The translations under genes and the position numbers were made by a program. The notes under the pieces were generated by a model. It had not been told where the DNA came from. It saw only the letters and a program-made list of their open reading frames with translations, and searched no databases. Positions 24,458 through 35,207 of a stretch of DNA of 64,000 nt are shown piece after piece (positions within the stretch are counted from its first letter, which is position 1; each line of letters opens with the position of its first letter). Source of the DNA: Tenodera sinensis (Eukaryota > Arthropoda > Insecta > Mantodea > Mantidae); NCBI GenBank assembly GCA_030765045.1, contig CM060963.1, positions 102,367,354-102,431,353 on the forward strand, given 5' to 3'.

Positions 24458-25420
24458 TAGGGTATTTGGTTTATCTTGTCTCATACCTAAAGAAAAAGAG
24501 ATGTTGAAAAAGAGCAGATGCTCATCCCTCTGTCTCTGCTATTATGGGGAAGGTGGGAGAAGGCTCGGCTCCTTCTACATAATCATTAATGCTGAAATAT
24601 AGAGGCAAGAGGTTTCTGACCGCAAAACGTATTTGCTACTCCCTACCCCTAACTTGCGTGTGGAGTGGCCTTCCACTTTTATGGTCCAAACTAAAGCACC
24701 ACATCCATATCAGCAGTCTCTTGTTTATTTCAAGTAGGAAACAGAGGCTCACTTCATGTCAACTTGCACGACGTCACTCGCGCAGATCTATGCGAATGTC
24801 CAGTATTATTTAATTTTGGTTTGGTCAATTTACTTTTTTGTATTTAAGACGTGGACGAAAAGGAAGTCTGTTGTTATAGTTGTTGCAGAATTTAGAAAAG
24901 GTTCAAAGAATATGCCGCTTGAAATATATGATAAAAGTTGACATTCTTTCCAGACCATGGAGATTTATAAGAGTTATTTTGACTGTTGATCCCATCCTAT
25001 GAAACAAAGACACGCTCGATGTTAACAAATGAGCGGCGTGACGTGGCTTGTTGAAAGTTTGCATTTACAGCCTCTTAGAAAAAGTCGGCATATCGTTTGT
25101 AGCTTTTTAAGTTTTGCAGGAAGCATATAAAGACAGAGTGACAGTGGGTCAGGTTTATACCTACTAGAGTAGTAGTGTAATTGAGCTGGATTAGCTTGTC
25201 TCTAAGACCATAAAAGTGGAAAGTGACCCTAACCACTCAAGGCAGGGGCATCGGAAGCGTATTAATACTTGCCTCTTCAGTCCAGCATGTTTAGATAGAA
25301 GGAGTCGAACCTTCTCCCACATTCTCCATAACAGAGACAGAGGAGTAAGTATCTGCGTCTCTTTTCAACATATATCTTTATCTTTCTTTAAGCACGAGAC
25401 AAGATAAACCAAATGACCTA
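24458..25420. mobile_element. Long-TIR MITE-like element
   Basis: The left ~140 bp (24458-24600) and the reverse complement of the right ~140 bp (25280-25420) align throughout. Both contain 'atttggtttatcttgtctc', 'cctctgtctctg', 'gtgggagaaggttcg/gctcg' and 'ctccttcta'. Outer bases are TAGGG... and ...CCTA, with TA on each side, fitting a TA target duplication as in Tc1/mariner-type elements. The 680-bp middle has no transposase motif, so it is non-autonomous. Confidence 0.85.
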
Positions 25421-25494
25421 TAATAAAGGCTACAAACTGGTATTAATGTGTTAAAGTAAAGCATTGAATTAGCCCACTATATGTACTGTGGAGG

Positions 25495-25710
25495 TAGTGG
25501 TCTGCCTATAATTCAACAGGGGTTTGTATCTCAATTGGGGTGAGTTTCCTGGATAAAGCTTTTTCCGGGTTTTCCCTTATCCCGAAAGATCTGTGTCGGG
25601 CAAATCTAAACTCTAGCAATCCGGGCTGATTTGAGCATTAACCCATTCCATTCATCGTCCGATATAATCTAGCCGGTTAAAGGACGTTAAACTTAAAAAT
25701 AATTGAATTG
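25495..25710 (+). repeat. SINE-like element without clear head
   Basis: Contains 'ggtttgtatctcaattgggg', 'tccgggttttccc' and the tail 'ggttaaaggacgttaaac' followed by A-rich sequence, a layout typical of tRNA-SINE bodies and tails. The head is degenerate; B-box candidate only. Confidence 0.4.
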
Positions 25711-25867
25711 TGCCACTATAAAAAACACAAATCTGTTTCTTAAGTGAATCAAAACTAACAGACGCAAACGTGGCGTGATATAGCTGTTCGCAAGCAAGAA
25801 GAAAATTCAGAAAAAATTACAGATTTTATGAAAGAGTTTGTAAATAATATAATGAATATTTTAATGT

Positions 25868-26680
25868 GGTATGTCTTACTTTATATGTATAGTAAGTACG
25901 GGAAGTATCATATTAGACCCAAAAATTCGATGTCGAGATTTTACCACAAATAAATGTTTTTAGGCCCCCTGAATAAAAAAGAGCGTTTTCAGCAAAAGGT
26001 GCGTGTGTGTATGAGTTGCCTGCTAACAGCATAACTCAAAAGGTAACGTCGGTTAAATATCTGAGTACCTATTTAAGTTTAATATCTTCCAAACATGCGA
26101 CACGGAGAGTTTGAAGAAAATTCCTCCACCCAAAATTATCCTTTTCCTGGCACATTTTTCAAAACTTTTCATTTTCTTAAAAATCACTAACGATTTTGAT
26201 TTAAGTGCCACAAGATATGCTTTAGGGCTTAAGGAAGTGAAATGTATATTTTGAATTTTCTGTCTATAGCCTACGTAGCCTGTTTACTCTTGATGCTTTT
26301 TCCATAAATGGTAAACCCTAAGAGATAGGTCAAGTCTACTGATCTACTAATCTACTTTGGTGGTGTGAGGTATTTTGAAGATATTCCTTGTTATTTGTGA
26401 GAGTTTTGTAATACTTGTCATTTTCTCAAATGGCAGGTCGTTGTTAACTTTTTTATGTCTGGCAGTGCAAAATAAGCGTAATTTCAAAGCCTTCATATAG
26501 TGACTAGCTTTGAAAAATTTGACTATCGCTTAAAGCTTATTGCTTTTCTGTATTTCCTTTGCACCTATATGAAAACTAGCAATAAGATAATTTATGCATG
26601 ATGAATAACATGAAGAAAATAGAGGAATATGAATTTGTAAGAATAGTTATAGAGAAAGCTATCAGATCTTTTATTAAAGC
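25868..26680 (+). repeat. Family E, near-full-length copy
   Basis: Runs from the left end (variant 'cttactttatatgtatagtaag', then 'aaaaattcgatgtcgagatttta') to the right end near 'agagaaagctatcagatc'. It has the usual order of blocks but only a short GTGTGTGTATG at the microsatellite position (26003-26012). This makes it a useful reference for the family before repeat expansion, or after contraction. No ORF of note. Confidence 0.85.
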
Positions 26681-27260
26681 TTATCATATGTACCTAAAAT
26701 ACGAATATTTTCATTCCTTCTTTCGCTGATTAAAGTCGTTATCATCGATTACTCGAATGCACTATCTGAACTGTTCTACCCCATTTACTTCGGTTAAACG
26801 GAATACTACTGTGGAGTACTTAGCATTATATTCGCTATTTACTGCGTGTCATCTGAAGGAAATGTGATACGTGTATTACACAAGTCGCTTCTTTTGCAGG
26901 AGTCGTGACTTCTTAGGGAGGTACTTTCATAAAACATGACAAGGCTGTTTTCATACAACTCTTAATTGCGAAGTACGCGCATATCTTCTCCATTGAGATG
27001 ACAGGTTGGTATTCGGTGCCAGCTTCCTCATGAAACCTCTGTATTCTTACTCTCTTCCTTGTTAAAGAGCAGCTGTTATTTGAATACAGTTAATTTCACG
27101 TACTATACATTATTTCCCAGATATGTGCTAACATATTTATGTTATTAGCAAATATTTGGTTCATTATGCATTTTGGGATTACCTATAGGTGTTCTCATTC
27201 AAACGTCACATTTTTCTGGGTGACATATAATAAATACGAGTTCTTGACCTTATGCAGAAA
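26681..27260. other. Unassigned sequence
   Basis: No recognisable feature on either strand. Confidence 0.45.
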
Positions 27261-27267
27261 CATATTT

Positions 27268-27624
27268 TTATCAAAAAAATATATCATAACCTGGCTTAAT
27301 TATTAATGATTGAAGGTTCTAGATTTATGGTAATATTAATAAAAAACTGAATTAACTACAATTTTTTCCTTTGGCGTATTTCAATAGATTCAGCGGTTTT
27401 TATGTAAATTAAATTTTAAAAAGTCACAATTTATTGCAACAGAAAGGCAACAAATTGTGTGTTCTTTTAAATTTAATTTACACAAAAACCGTTGAATCTA
27501 TTGAAATACGCCAAAGGAAAAAGTTGTCATTTATTCAATTTTCTATGAATGTAGCCATAAATCAAGAACCTTCAATCAATAATAATTCAGCCAGATGATG
27601 ATACATTTTTTGATAATTTTTTTT
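27268..27624. repeat. Long hairpin (inverted repeat, ~165-bp arms)
   Basis: The left arm (about 27268-27433) and right arm (about 27451-27624) are reverse complements with modest mismatch and a loop of under 20 bp. Landmarks: 'cctttggcgtatttcaatag' on the left pairs with 'ctattgaaatacgccaaagg' on the right; 'ctggcttaattatta' pairs with 'aataataattcagccag'. No ORF. It may be a fold-back or MITE element; if transcribed it would form a long double-stranded stem. No clear target duplication was seen. Confidence 0.9.
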
Positions 27625-27776
27625 CTAGAAAACTATGAACTTTTCAGCATTTTGGTATTAGACTTTCTAGTTATTCACAACATGAGAAATTCGCTGTTAA
27701 AGTGTAGCGGATCATTTCACTTCCACCCTGTATAAACTTCTAAATTCTTAGGTTTATCTTTATCATTACTAAAAAC

Positions 27777-28945
27777 TAGGTATGGGTGGATATCAATTGT
27801 TTTCGATACTCAATATCAATACATGATATTTTCCACAATACCCGATACTTTGATACTCGATACCGTCACTTCTACTTCTAGTTTCAATACAAAATAGAAT
27901 GAATGTTGGGAGAACTGTGTAATTGCAGAGAAATTAATTAATTAGGTGCACATATTTAATGAGACAAAATTTAAAACCATCGATGTACTTATTCTTAAAC
28001 TCTACATTAGACATTTAAAAGCAAAATGCGCTTTGGAAATGGTGCACGTTAGTAGGCTTTGTTCAGAAATACTAGCATTCTCATCTTTCGGGGTGACGTC
28101 TACTTCTTTTTCTGTCACATACGAGTCCTGCTGTGCTAAGTAGTCTTTCAGAGAAAACTGTTGCAGATGGAATACAACAATATTTAGTGGCTTTTTTTGT
28201 TGTTTTGTTTTGTTTTGGAAATTTTAAATATGTTTTCCAGTTAATCCAGTGCATTAGAAGTAGGAGGTAACAAATCGCCTTGAGGTATGGAGTAATTTCT
28301 TGTTGGGAACTGTCAAAGTGTAAATGAACCTGACACGATTATTTCCTTGCATAATGTTACTGTACAGGTAACACATTCCTGGCAATTTCTCGGGCTTTGC
28401 AGCAAGTGACATGCAAAATAAAGAAAAGTTTGTGAACTGATCGACTTTTACGAGTATGTCACTATTACATAATTATCACAGGTATCCCAAAATCTGAAAA
28501 AAGTTGAAAATAAGTTTTACCTGATCATTTTTGGATGCAGGAAGAAGTTGCCTGTTTACGTGCGTTGAAAATTCTAGTTACCTCCGGACAAGAAGCACTT
28601 CCTAGAAAACTCAACTCAACATGTAATTAGTCAGGTTTTTGCTTGACTTGCAGTGAGGTAATTAGATGTTTGGGTTTGCTCTTTGCACAGAATAAGCAGG
28701 AATTAAGGGAAGGGTCTTCCTGAGCGTATCTCTGTCTTCATCTCTGCTGTTTATGTGGTCATTGCGAACACTTTAAAATCTTCTACTTACGGCAATAATA
28801 TTTTCTGATTTTAAAATAAAAATAAAAATTAAGTAATCACCACCGAAGTATCGATTAAGTACCGAGTGAATTTTCTGAAGAATCATCGATACCATGCAAG
28901 TATCTTGAGTATCGATGTATCACAAGTATCGAGGACCCATCTCTA
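27777..28945. mobile_element. Non-autonomous hAT element, 1169 bp
   Basis: The 8 bases on each side are CTAAAAAC (27769-27776 and 28946-28953), an exact 8-bp target duplication. Termini are TAGGTATGGGTGGAT on the left and, read inward from the right, TAGAGATGGGTCCTC. Both are followed by multiple GATACTCGATAC-type motifs clustered in the first and last ~130 bp, likely subterminal transposase-binding repeats. No transposase motif was found inside. TAGRGATGGG ends are known for some hAT families. Confidence 0.9.
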
Positions 28946-29009
28946 CTAAAAACTTAAAAACTATTTCGACCGCTATTTTATATTCCGTTTATGTAACGTA
29001 TAAATAATA

Positions 29010-29178
29010 CACAAGAACCAAGGCACGCTCCTACATCTGATTACACACTGACTAACTTTCTACAGTTGTTTATACCTGTGTAAGTTCACTATATGGATGT
29101 TGAAAGCGAAGCATGGTGCATGACTGTTTATCTTCGACCCACTCCTGACGTCCCCTAAGAAACTGTTTCCTCGATGCT
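29010..29178 (+). repeat. Dispersed repeat G, copy 2
   Basis: Near-identical to 13490-13672. It sits within repeat D, so D is older. Neither TIRs nor an A-rich tail identify its class. Confidence 0.8.
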
Positions 29179-29330
29179 TCAACTCTGACAGGTAGTTGTA
29201 GAGAATCCCGAAGGTGCGCTAGCAGCACGTGACGAACCGACAAAAATTGTCGCACAGCAGACAAGGAGGAGCAGGGACCCGTTTAAAAAGGTAACCATGT
29301 GAAAATTTACAGAAACTGAGTCAAAATTAT

Positions 29331-31565
29331 CTCCTCGTGACGAGATACATAAGACGAGATTACGCAATTTATACAATAGGACAGTAGTTGTACAGGTCAC
29401 GTAGGCTCTCTAGTGCACTAAGAATTCACCTGAAATCAGGCGCACATACAAAACGGCTCGGTATATTGCATACAGCTCTGCAGTATGAATGCAAGTGCTA
29501 TTATGAAAGCCGAATGTATGCGGTTCGGTTCCATAAACATAAGCACATCCAACGCCACTGGTGCTCTTAAATCCATCGGTGTAGATCAGACGTTAGTCAG
29601 TGTAACCTAACAAAAAGTTATAAGAAACAAGTGCGGATACTAGAGATAGGCATCGTGGACTTTCGGTATACGGTCATCCCAAGATCTACATCGGAAGTGC
29701 CACGCAACAAAGGGGGGTAGAAGCTCTCCGCCTTGGGAAACATGTTAGGCATCTCAATAGCAAGCTCTATATCTCAATGCATCTTAAGAAGCTATTCACA
29801 AAATATATTAAATACATTAGGTTCCTGCTTATCTATTGGAATAAACCTGGACACACGTTTGGCAAGCATGCAAATCGAAATATCAGAAATGTTGACACTG
29901 TTCAAATCTCATGAATACTGCTCGGAAAGCTTGAAAGAATACCACCCCTCCCCTCGTTATTTGCAGTAGTTGTAACAAACACACGACACATGGCAAAACG
30001 GTTTTGTAGTGCTGGCCTAGTTAGGACTTCCACTAATCGTAGGTATGAACGCATGATTGATACAAGTAGTCGTGTTAGTAAACAAAATATTCGCTTCCTC
30101 AGTCCCACTTGGCTGCTAGGATACAGATAATGTATTAAATAATGATATTCTAATCTCCTTTGGCTTTCACGATAAATGAATTACTTATTGTACCTTTAAT
30201 ATTTATATTTGAATCTATCATCACGAGCAATTTACGACTCAGACCTCTAACACCAAGTATATCAATTTAGTTACTGTTTTATACCTAATATTTAGCTAAC
30301 TTAAGATGTGTATGGTTTCGGTATGCTGCATCCTTGCTGTCGTAATGCAAAACAGTATGTTGTACGGGGATTTAATATTTCCGAAACGCATTGTAGTTAC
30401 GCACACGTTCGTAGTGCGACCGGACAACGTGATTCTTCTTCTGATTACATTTAATGACTCTGATGATGACCATAGTGAAGAACTGGGCCAAATGATGAGT
30501 ACTTTAAAATGTTTTGCCTTTCAATTTTAAACATATCGAAAATTGTATGAATTGTGTATAGAAGAGGGAGTAGAGAAAATTGTGTGAATATGTGTTGCAA
30601 TTGTATTTCAATGATAGACAATTTGAATGAGCTGTACATATGTTGAAGGGCGAATAGAGAAAGAAATGTGATTATGTTTTGAAAAAAGTGAGTAGAGAAT
30701 ACAGTGTGAATGTAATATGTGGCATTTCTATTTCAGTTATAGAAAATTGTATAAATTGTATGTTGAAGTACGAGTAGGGAAGGATATGTGAATTTATTCG
30801 CAAACGTTGGATATCGCTGATGTAGATTGTGTTGAGAATAGAATAGATCTGCGTTTTGTGCTTCAGTTTTAAAAGAGAAATAAAGATAACTGGAATTATT
30901 GTCGTTTGTCGCTCTGGTGTCAGGAGTGGGACTTGTCAAATTGTCAATTTCTCACAGTATTGTTCCCTTTATACTGAAATATTACTTGCACATCAAATTT
31001 AAGCTTTTTATACTCAAATCCAAAAAGGACTATATCAAAACAAACTTTGCACAGCGGAAATCGAACACATTATTTGAAGAAGAAAGAATAAATTGTTCTG
31101 AAAGAAGGATCATAAAGATGTAACAAAACTTGATAAACAATGACTACTCTTTGTAACAACAGGAAGATTTAGCAACGTGAGTGAAAAAGTTAGGGCATGT
31201 TTCTCGCTCCAGGTTTTGAAGTTGTCGCTAGATAATTGCACGATGACTCAATAATCGGGACCGACTGCGCATGTGATTTAGAAAACAGCAAGTCTTTAAC
31301 TGTCCGGCGTGAATCATCCGTTACACTTGCAGCGTAACCATTAGTTTTTGTTCCCAGAGGGCTGCTGTTTCCCACACGCCAATACTAGGGACGCCGCGCC
31401 GCACCACACGTAGGAATTCTACCTCGATTACCATCAGCTGAGAAAACGGTACATCACTTACTTCTATTATCCAAACTTTACAAAATTACACCTCCTCATA
31501 CAGTCGTAATACCTCAGATATTTCACTAAAGCCGTAATTTAACCAAAATGATCATATAAATGTTG
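29331..31565. other. Unassigned, with degenerate tandem repeat near 30540-30790
   Basis: Between 30540 and 30790 the motif 'gagtagagaa...gtgtgaat...tgt' recurs roughly every 100 bases in two to three decayed units. The ORFs elsewhere have no recognisable domain. AATAAAG at 30879-30885 may be chance. Confidence 0.4.
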
Positions 31566-31569
31566 GGTT

Positions 31570-31690
31570 ACGAGGGAGAGGAAAAGAACCTGACATGTTA
31601 CACTCACTTGAGCTTCTCTACTCACTCTTGTCGAAACTATTCTTACAAACGTTTATTCTTTATCTACTTCATGTTAATCGAGATACAGGG
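31570..31690 (-). repeat. Family E right-end fragment (reverse)
   Basis: Reverse-strand match to the family E right terminus: 'cacttgagcttctctactcac', 'tattcttacaaacgtttattc', 'atctacttcatgttaatcgaga'. It lies just outside the fold-back copy that begins at 31735. Confidence 0.7.
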
Positions 31691-31865
31691 GTTTGTTAAT
31701 ATTTTCGTCGACATAATAGAATAGGTTTAATCGAGTCATATTTTTACTTTCTCTACTGGTAAGTAGAAGGAAGTATTGTATTCCACCCAAAAATTCGATG
31801 TCGAGATTTCACAGGAAATATATTTTGAGACCACCTAAATAAAAAAAAAGGTATTTTTAGACTGA

Positions 31866-31949
31866 CAGACTGACACTGACACAGACACAGACACAGACAC
31901 AGACACAGACACAGACACAGACACAGACACAGACACAGACACAGACACA

Positions 31950-31996
<47 letters not shown>
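31866..31996. repeat. CAGACA/AC microsatellite in family E
   Basis: About 80 bp of CAGACA/TGACAC units followed by about 45 bp of AC. The overlapping ORF rich in Cys-Leu and Cys-Val is its reverse reading. Confidence 0.95.
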
Positions 31997-32000
<4 letters not shown>

Positions 32001-32032
32001 CTTTTTCTAAACATGCTTTTTTTTATTTAGGG

Positions 32033-33414
32033 CAGGCATGGCAAACATATACTCAATGAGGCCTCGCAACTATGAAGTGTCAGGGGCAGCGCTTACTCTG
32101 TATCCCCCTCCCTCGCAGCCTTAACTGGCACTGCACACACACCGATCACGGGCGGACTGTCCTGTCGTATTTACCTGCACTTCTAAACATGTCTGTCAAA
32201 GTGTAATTTAATACTAAGACTTAAAGATAAATTTCTTTATTTATAACTTTGAAGAATATTAGTTTATTTAACTTAAAGTCTTAGTATATTCATAGAATTA
32301 CAGTGCATCTAATTATTCCTGGTATATTAAATTTGATATCTAGAATAGCACTTTGATGATTTCTTCTCTCTTCATGTAAGGAACGTAAGGTGTTTGTTGT
32401 GCTCTAAAATTAAAAAAGGCACTCATCAATGGAACATCAAGCGGCATGATGATACATGTCATAAGATCACCATAAAATTATAGACAAGCATGTATTCATA
32501 AATTTACACCACGATTTAAGGTAGCATAACACTGACGTACTGCCCTTTATTCATTTTTTTTTCAGGTCTAGAGTGGACTAACCAACTGCAACAGCTGAAA
32601 GAGCAATATTCAGATAATACACCTAATATTAATTCAAATATTATAACTTATAGACAACTTCACGCCAGCTATGCTGTTGCTTTGGAGATTGCTTAATCAC
32701 AGAGATGTTTTAGTGATGGAGATTTCATAAAATATGTGAGAGTAAAGTTGCCAACATAATTTGTCCTGAATAATATGATATTTTTAGTAATATTGCATTA
32801 TCACTACTAACCATACAGAGAAGGATACATAAAATAGCAGAAATAACCGAAAAAAGACTACAAACCGAGGTCCATACATTTATAGCCGTTTCTCTCGCGT
32901 TGGATGAAAGCACTGACAACGTTGACGCAGCACAATTGGTAATTTTCACTCGTGGAGTTACTAACCTCTCGATACAAGAATATATGCTGGAAGTCATTCC
33001 GCCTAGGGAACATGCAACAGGGACAGAATTATTTCAAGTATTTAAGAAATATGTAGAAGAAAAGAAACTGAATGTAAAAAAATCTTGTATCGCGATTAAC
33101 AGATGTTAATTTGCGTGCTATACTGAGAGTGGCTTCTTGTGATATATCACTAGATTTTCATGGTACATTGCAAATAGAAGTGAATTGAAATATATTGCTC
33201 AAATATCTAGGTCTACCTGAAGTATCGTAGACCAAAATAGCTGGATTAGAGTATATGTACTATTCCTTATTGTACTCTGTAGCGAGTGAGTGCAACACTG
33301 ACCCTGAACGAAGGTCAGTGCCATCGCCTGTTCTACATTACGTCATGTGCATTGCGGGTTGCATGTTGAGACGTCATACTCATACCTCATTGAGTACATG
33401 TTTGCCGATGCCTG
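32033..33414 (+). mobile_element. hAT element, 1382 bp, internally decayed
   Basis: Termini: CAGGCATGGCAAACATATAC on the left; the right end read inward is CAGGCATCGGCAAACATGTA, and both continue CTCAATGAGG. Flanking 8 bp are ATTTAGGG on both sides (32025-32032 and 33415-33422), a perfect hAT target duplication. Host family E sequence resumes in register after the right copy. Length about 1.4 kb against over 2 kb for an intact relative, so it is internally deleted. Confidence 0.95.
32398..33107 (+). pseudogene. hAT transposase remnant (BED finger and core start)
   Basis: At 32398-32462 a forward frame encodes a BED-type finger, 'CLLCSKI' followed by 'NIKRHDDTCHK'. From about 32660 come 'ASYAVALEIA', a stop, then 'GDFIKYV', and further on 'SLALDESTD' at about 32894, the first catalytic Asp region, continuing 'AAQLVIFTRGV' to a stop at 33107. 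The second Asp and the dimerisation domain are gone. Several stops and frame changes make it non-coding. The most continuous piece is 32900-33107. Confidence 0.85.
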
Positions 33415-33674
33415 ATTTAGGGGGCCTCAAAATATATTTCCTGTGAAATCTCGACATCGAATTTTTTGGTGGAATACAATACTTCCTTCTACTTACCAGT
33501 AGAGAAAGTAATAACACTCGTAAAAAGTTGGAAAATACGTAGAAGTTTCACCGGTTGACTAAGAAACATTATGCTGGAGTATCAGAAGTAAGTAATGCAA
33601 GTTTTAAGACGATTTTCTCCAACAGAACGGAAGTGGTAAGTGAAGCTAAAGTAATGAGCTCAATGAAGTGCAGC

Positions 33675-33975
33675 GAGAGAGAGAGAGAGAGAGAATGAGC
33701 TTCAATCTACTCTTGTGTTTTTTTGTAGTTCTCCTATGGGGATCGCTGAGGAAAGAATCATTAATCTCATCGTTGTCCAGGAGTTGGACACCCTCCTTTG
33801 TTCGCTTCTGACTCAGCATTCGCGATCTGTCATGTGTTCGCTGAAATCTTACACGTCTATAAAGTAAGATGTACATTTTTATGTATTGGCTCTTAATATT
33901 GAGCTGCCACGCTAATAACTTTCCTTCCAGCGTCTCACGATTATCCAGTCTCTATCTTCACATGTGTGTGTGTAT

Positions 33976-34062
<87 letters not shown>
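33675..34062. repeat. GA and TG microsatellites
   Basis: A short (GA)n at 33675-33694, and a (TG)n run at 33961-34049 ending in CGCGCGCG. ORFs over the TG run are repeat readings. The flanks do not match family E. The stretch between them is unassigned. Confidence 0.85.
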
Positions 34063-34139
34063 CGGGCATGTGTATACTTTTTTCACCAACTCCCCTCTTC
34101 AACAGAAATGCCTCATTTCATCTTCTAGGTCTTCCTCCC

Positions 34140-34215
34140 TGGTCTAGGGACAACATACGAGACTCTGCCTCCCGAAATCGCGGGTTCGAACTTGGCGGAG
34201 GGTGAATGTTACGGG
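34140..34215 (+). repeat. tRNA-like SINE head
   Basis: An A-box-like 'tggtctagggacaac' and a B-box-like 'gggttcgaactt' lie 35 bases apart on the plus strand, following the TG tract. Stem pairing is poor, so it is a SINE remnant, not a tRNA gene. 34216-34550 is otherwise unassigned. Confidence 0.5.
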
Positions 34216-34554
34216 CATAGGTACTTCTACGTAATATTTTGATAATTGGTAACTGAATATGTAGGCACTTTGGTGTGTTAACTTTTTTTCGCTTCATCTA
34301 ACAGTTTTTCCACAAAACCCATCACATAGTTTTCCCTAATTGTTTGCATAATCGTAATTCCCCCCGAAATGAATAACGCCTGTGAGTTAAGATGGGTCCC
34401 TAACAGATACAGGCAATTCTTCAAGTGGACTGAGTTATAGGTCGCCAAACAGAGCGCGCATTGCCTGGCGGGTGGCCAGCCGAACGCAACGCCTCCCCTC
34501 AGCCAAACACTGTATCTCCAGAGCGTAAGCTCCACCGCAGCGCATCCTACCGGT

Positions 34555-34770
34555 GACCGCGCTCATTATTGCAACCTGGAAAGACCCGATAGGGAGAGAA
34601 TGAAATGGAAGGGATGGAAGGTAAATATCGTTCGCAGCATTCGCCTAAGTGACCCGGGAAATGACCCCAATGAGACCCAAGGTTAGGAGGGTTGGCCACA
34701 GGAATCGAACCCGCGACCTCCCGAATGCAGGCCACAGACGTTACCACCCAAGCCATCCCGCTTAGAAGGG
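34555..34770 (-). repeat. SINE family A, tRNA-derived
   Basis: On the minus strand it starts 'agcgggatggcttgggtgg' (A-box region), then 'gcgggttcgattcc', an excellent B box, then a body with 'gggtcattt' and 'gtcacttaggcgaatgct' shared with 3880-4020. The ORF at 34547-34780 is the SINE translated. 34771-35207 shows nothing else. Confidence 0.8.
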
Positions 34771-35207
34771 TTGACTCCATGAAGTGTGTTTCGGGTGCAG
34801 GTGCACTCTGGCATTGACCACGATCAAGCTCAGTTGCTTGCTATTGAGCAATTCCGCGAATATGTGATACCGAGTGTTAAAATTTGAAATTAATGTTTCA
34901 CTTTTTTTACTGAGGAAAGATGATGCTAGATACTCCAAAGTATCTTATGAAGTGAAAAATATATCATTTTGACGTGAATATGGGTTCGAATTTCACTTCT
35001 TACCCATATATTTCCAAAACACTAAAAATAAGTGCGAATAACAGTGATTTTCATAAAAATATTTCAGGAGCTATGTACAACTGTTTTAATTTTTTTGTTC
35101 TGTACATCACACAATGACTCTTCGTCTTCGAAACGTGTATATGGCTAATAATTTTCGACATTTATAAATAATCCTTAGAGCCTCTTTAATTATTACTGTG
35201 TGTCAAT

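Larger units (their letters stand above)
27725..29330 (+). repeat. Dispersed repeat D, copy split by two insertions
   Basis: Its left piece ends at 27776 and resumes at 28954 ('cttaaaaactatttcgaccgct'), matching 7600-7650. A second interruption at about 29005-29178 is the repeat G block, after which D continues ('acaggtagttgtagagaatc', 'gtcgcacagcagacaa', 'gtttaaaaaggtaac'). The uninterrupted copy at 7590-7860 shows the original order. Confidence 0.65.
31735..33515. repeat. Fold-back family E (two left arms), split by a hAT
   Basis: 31735-32032 is a family E left end in forward orientation; 33423-33515 is the same left end in reverse. They align closely ('ttctctactggtaagtagaaggaagtattgtattccacc' in parts; only short pieces quoted). 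Past the microsatellite at 31872-31996 the sequence already turns back ('agacctttttctaaacatgc'), so before the hAT landed this was a palindrome with a TGACAC/AC repeat as its loop. Confidence 0.85.
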
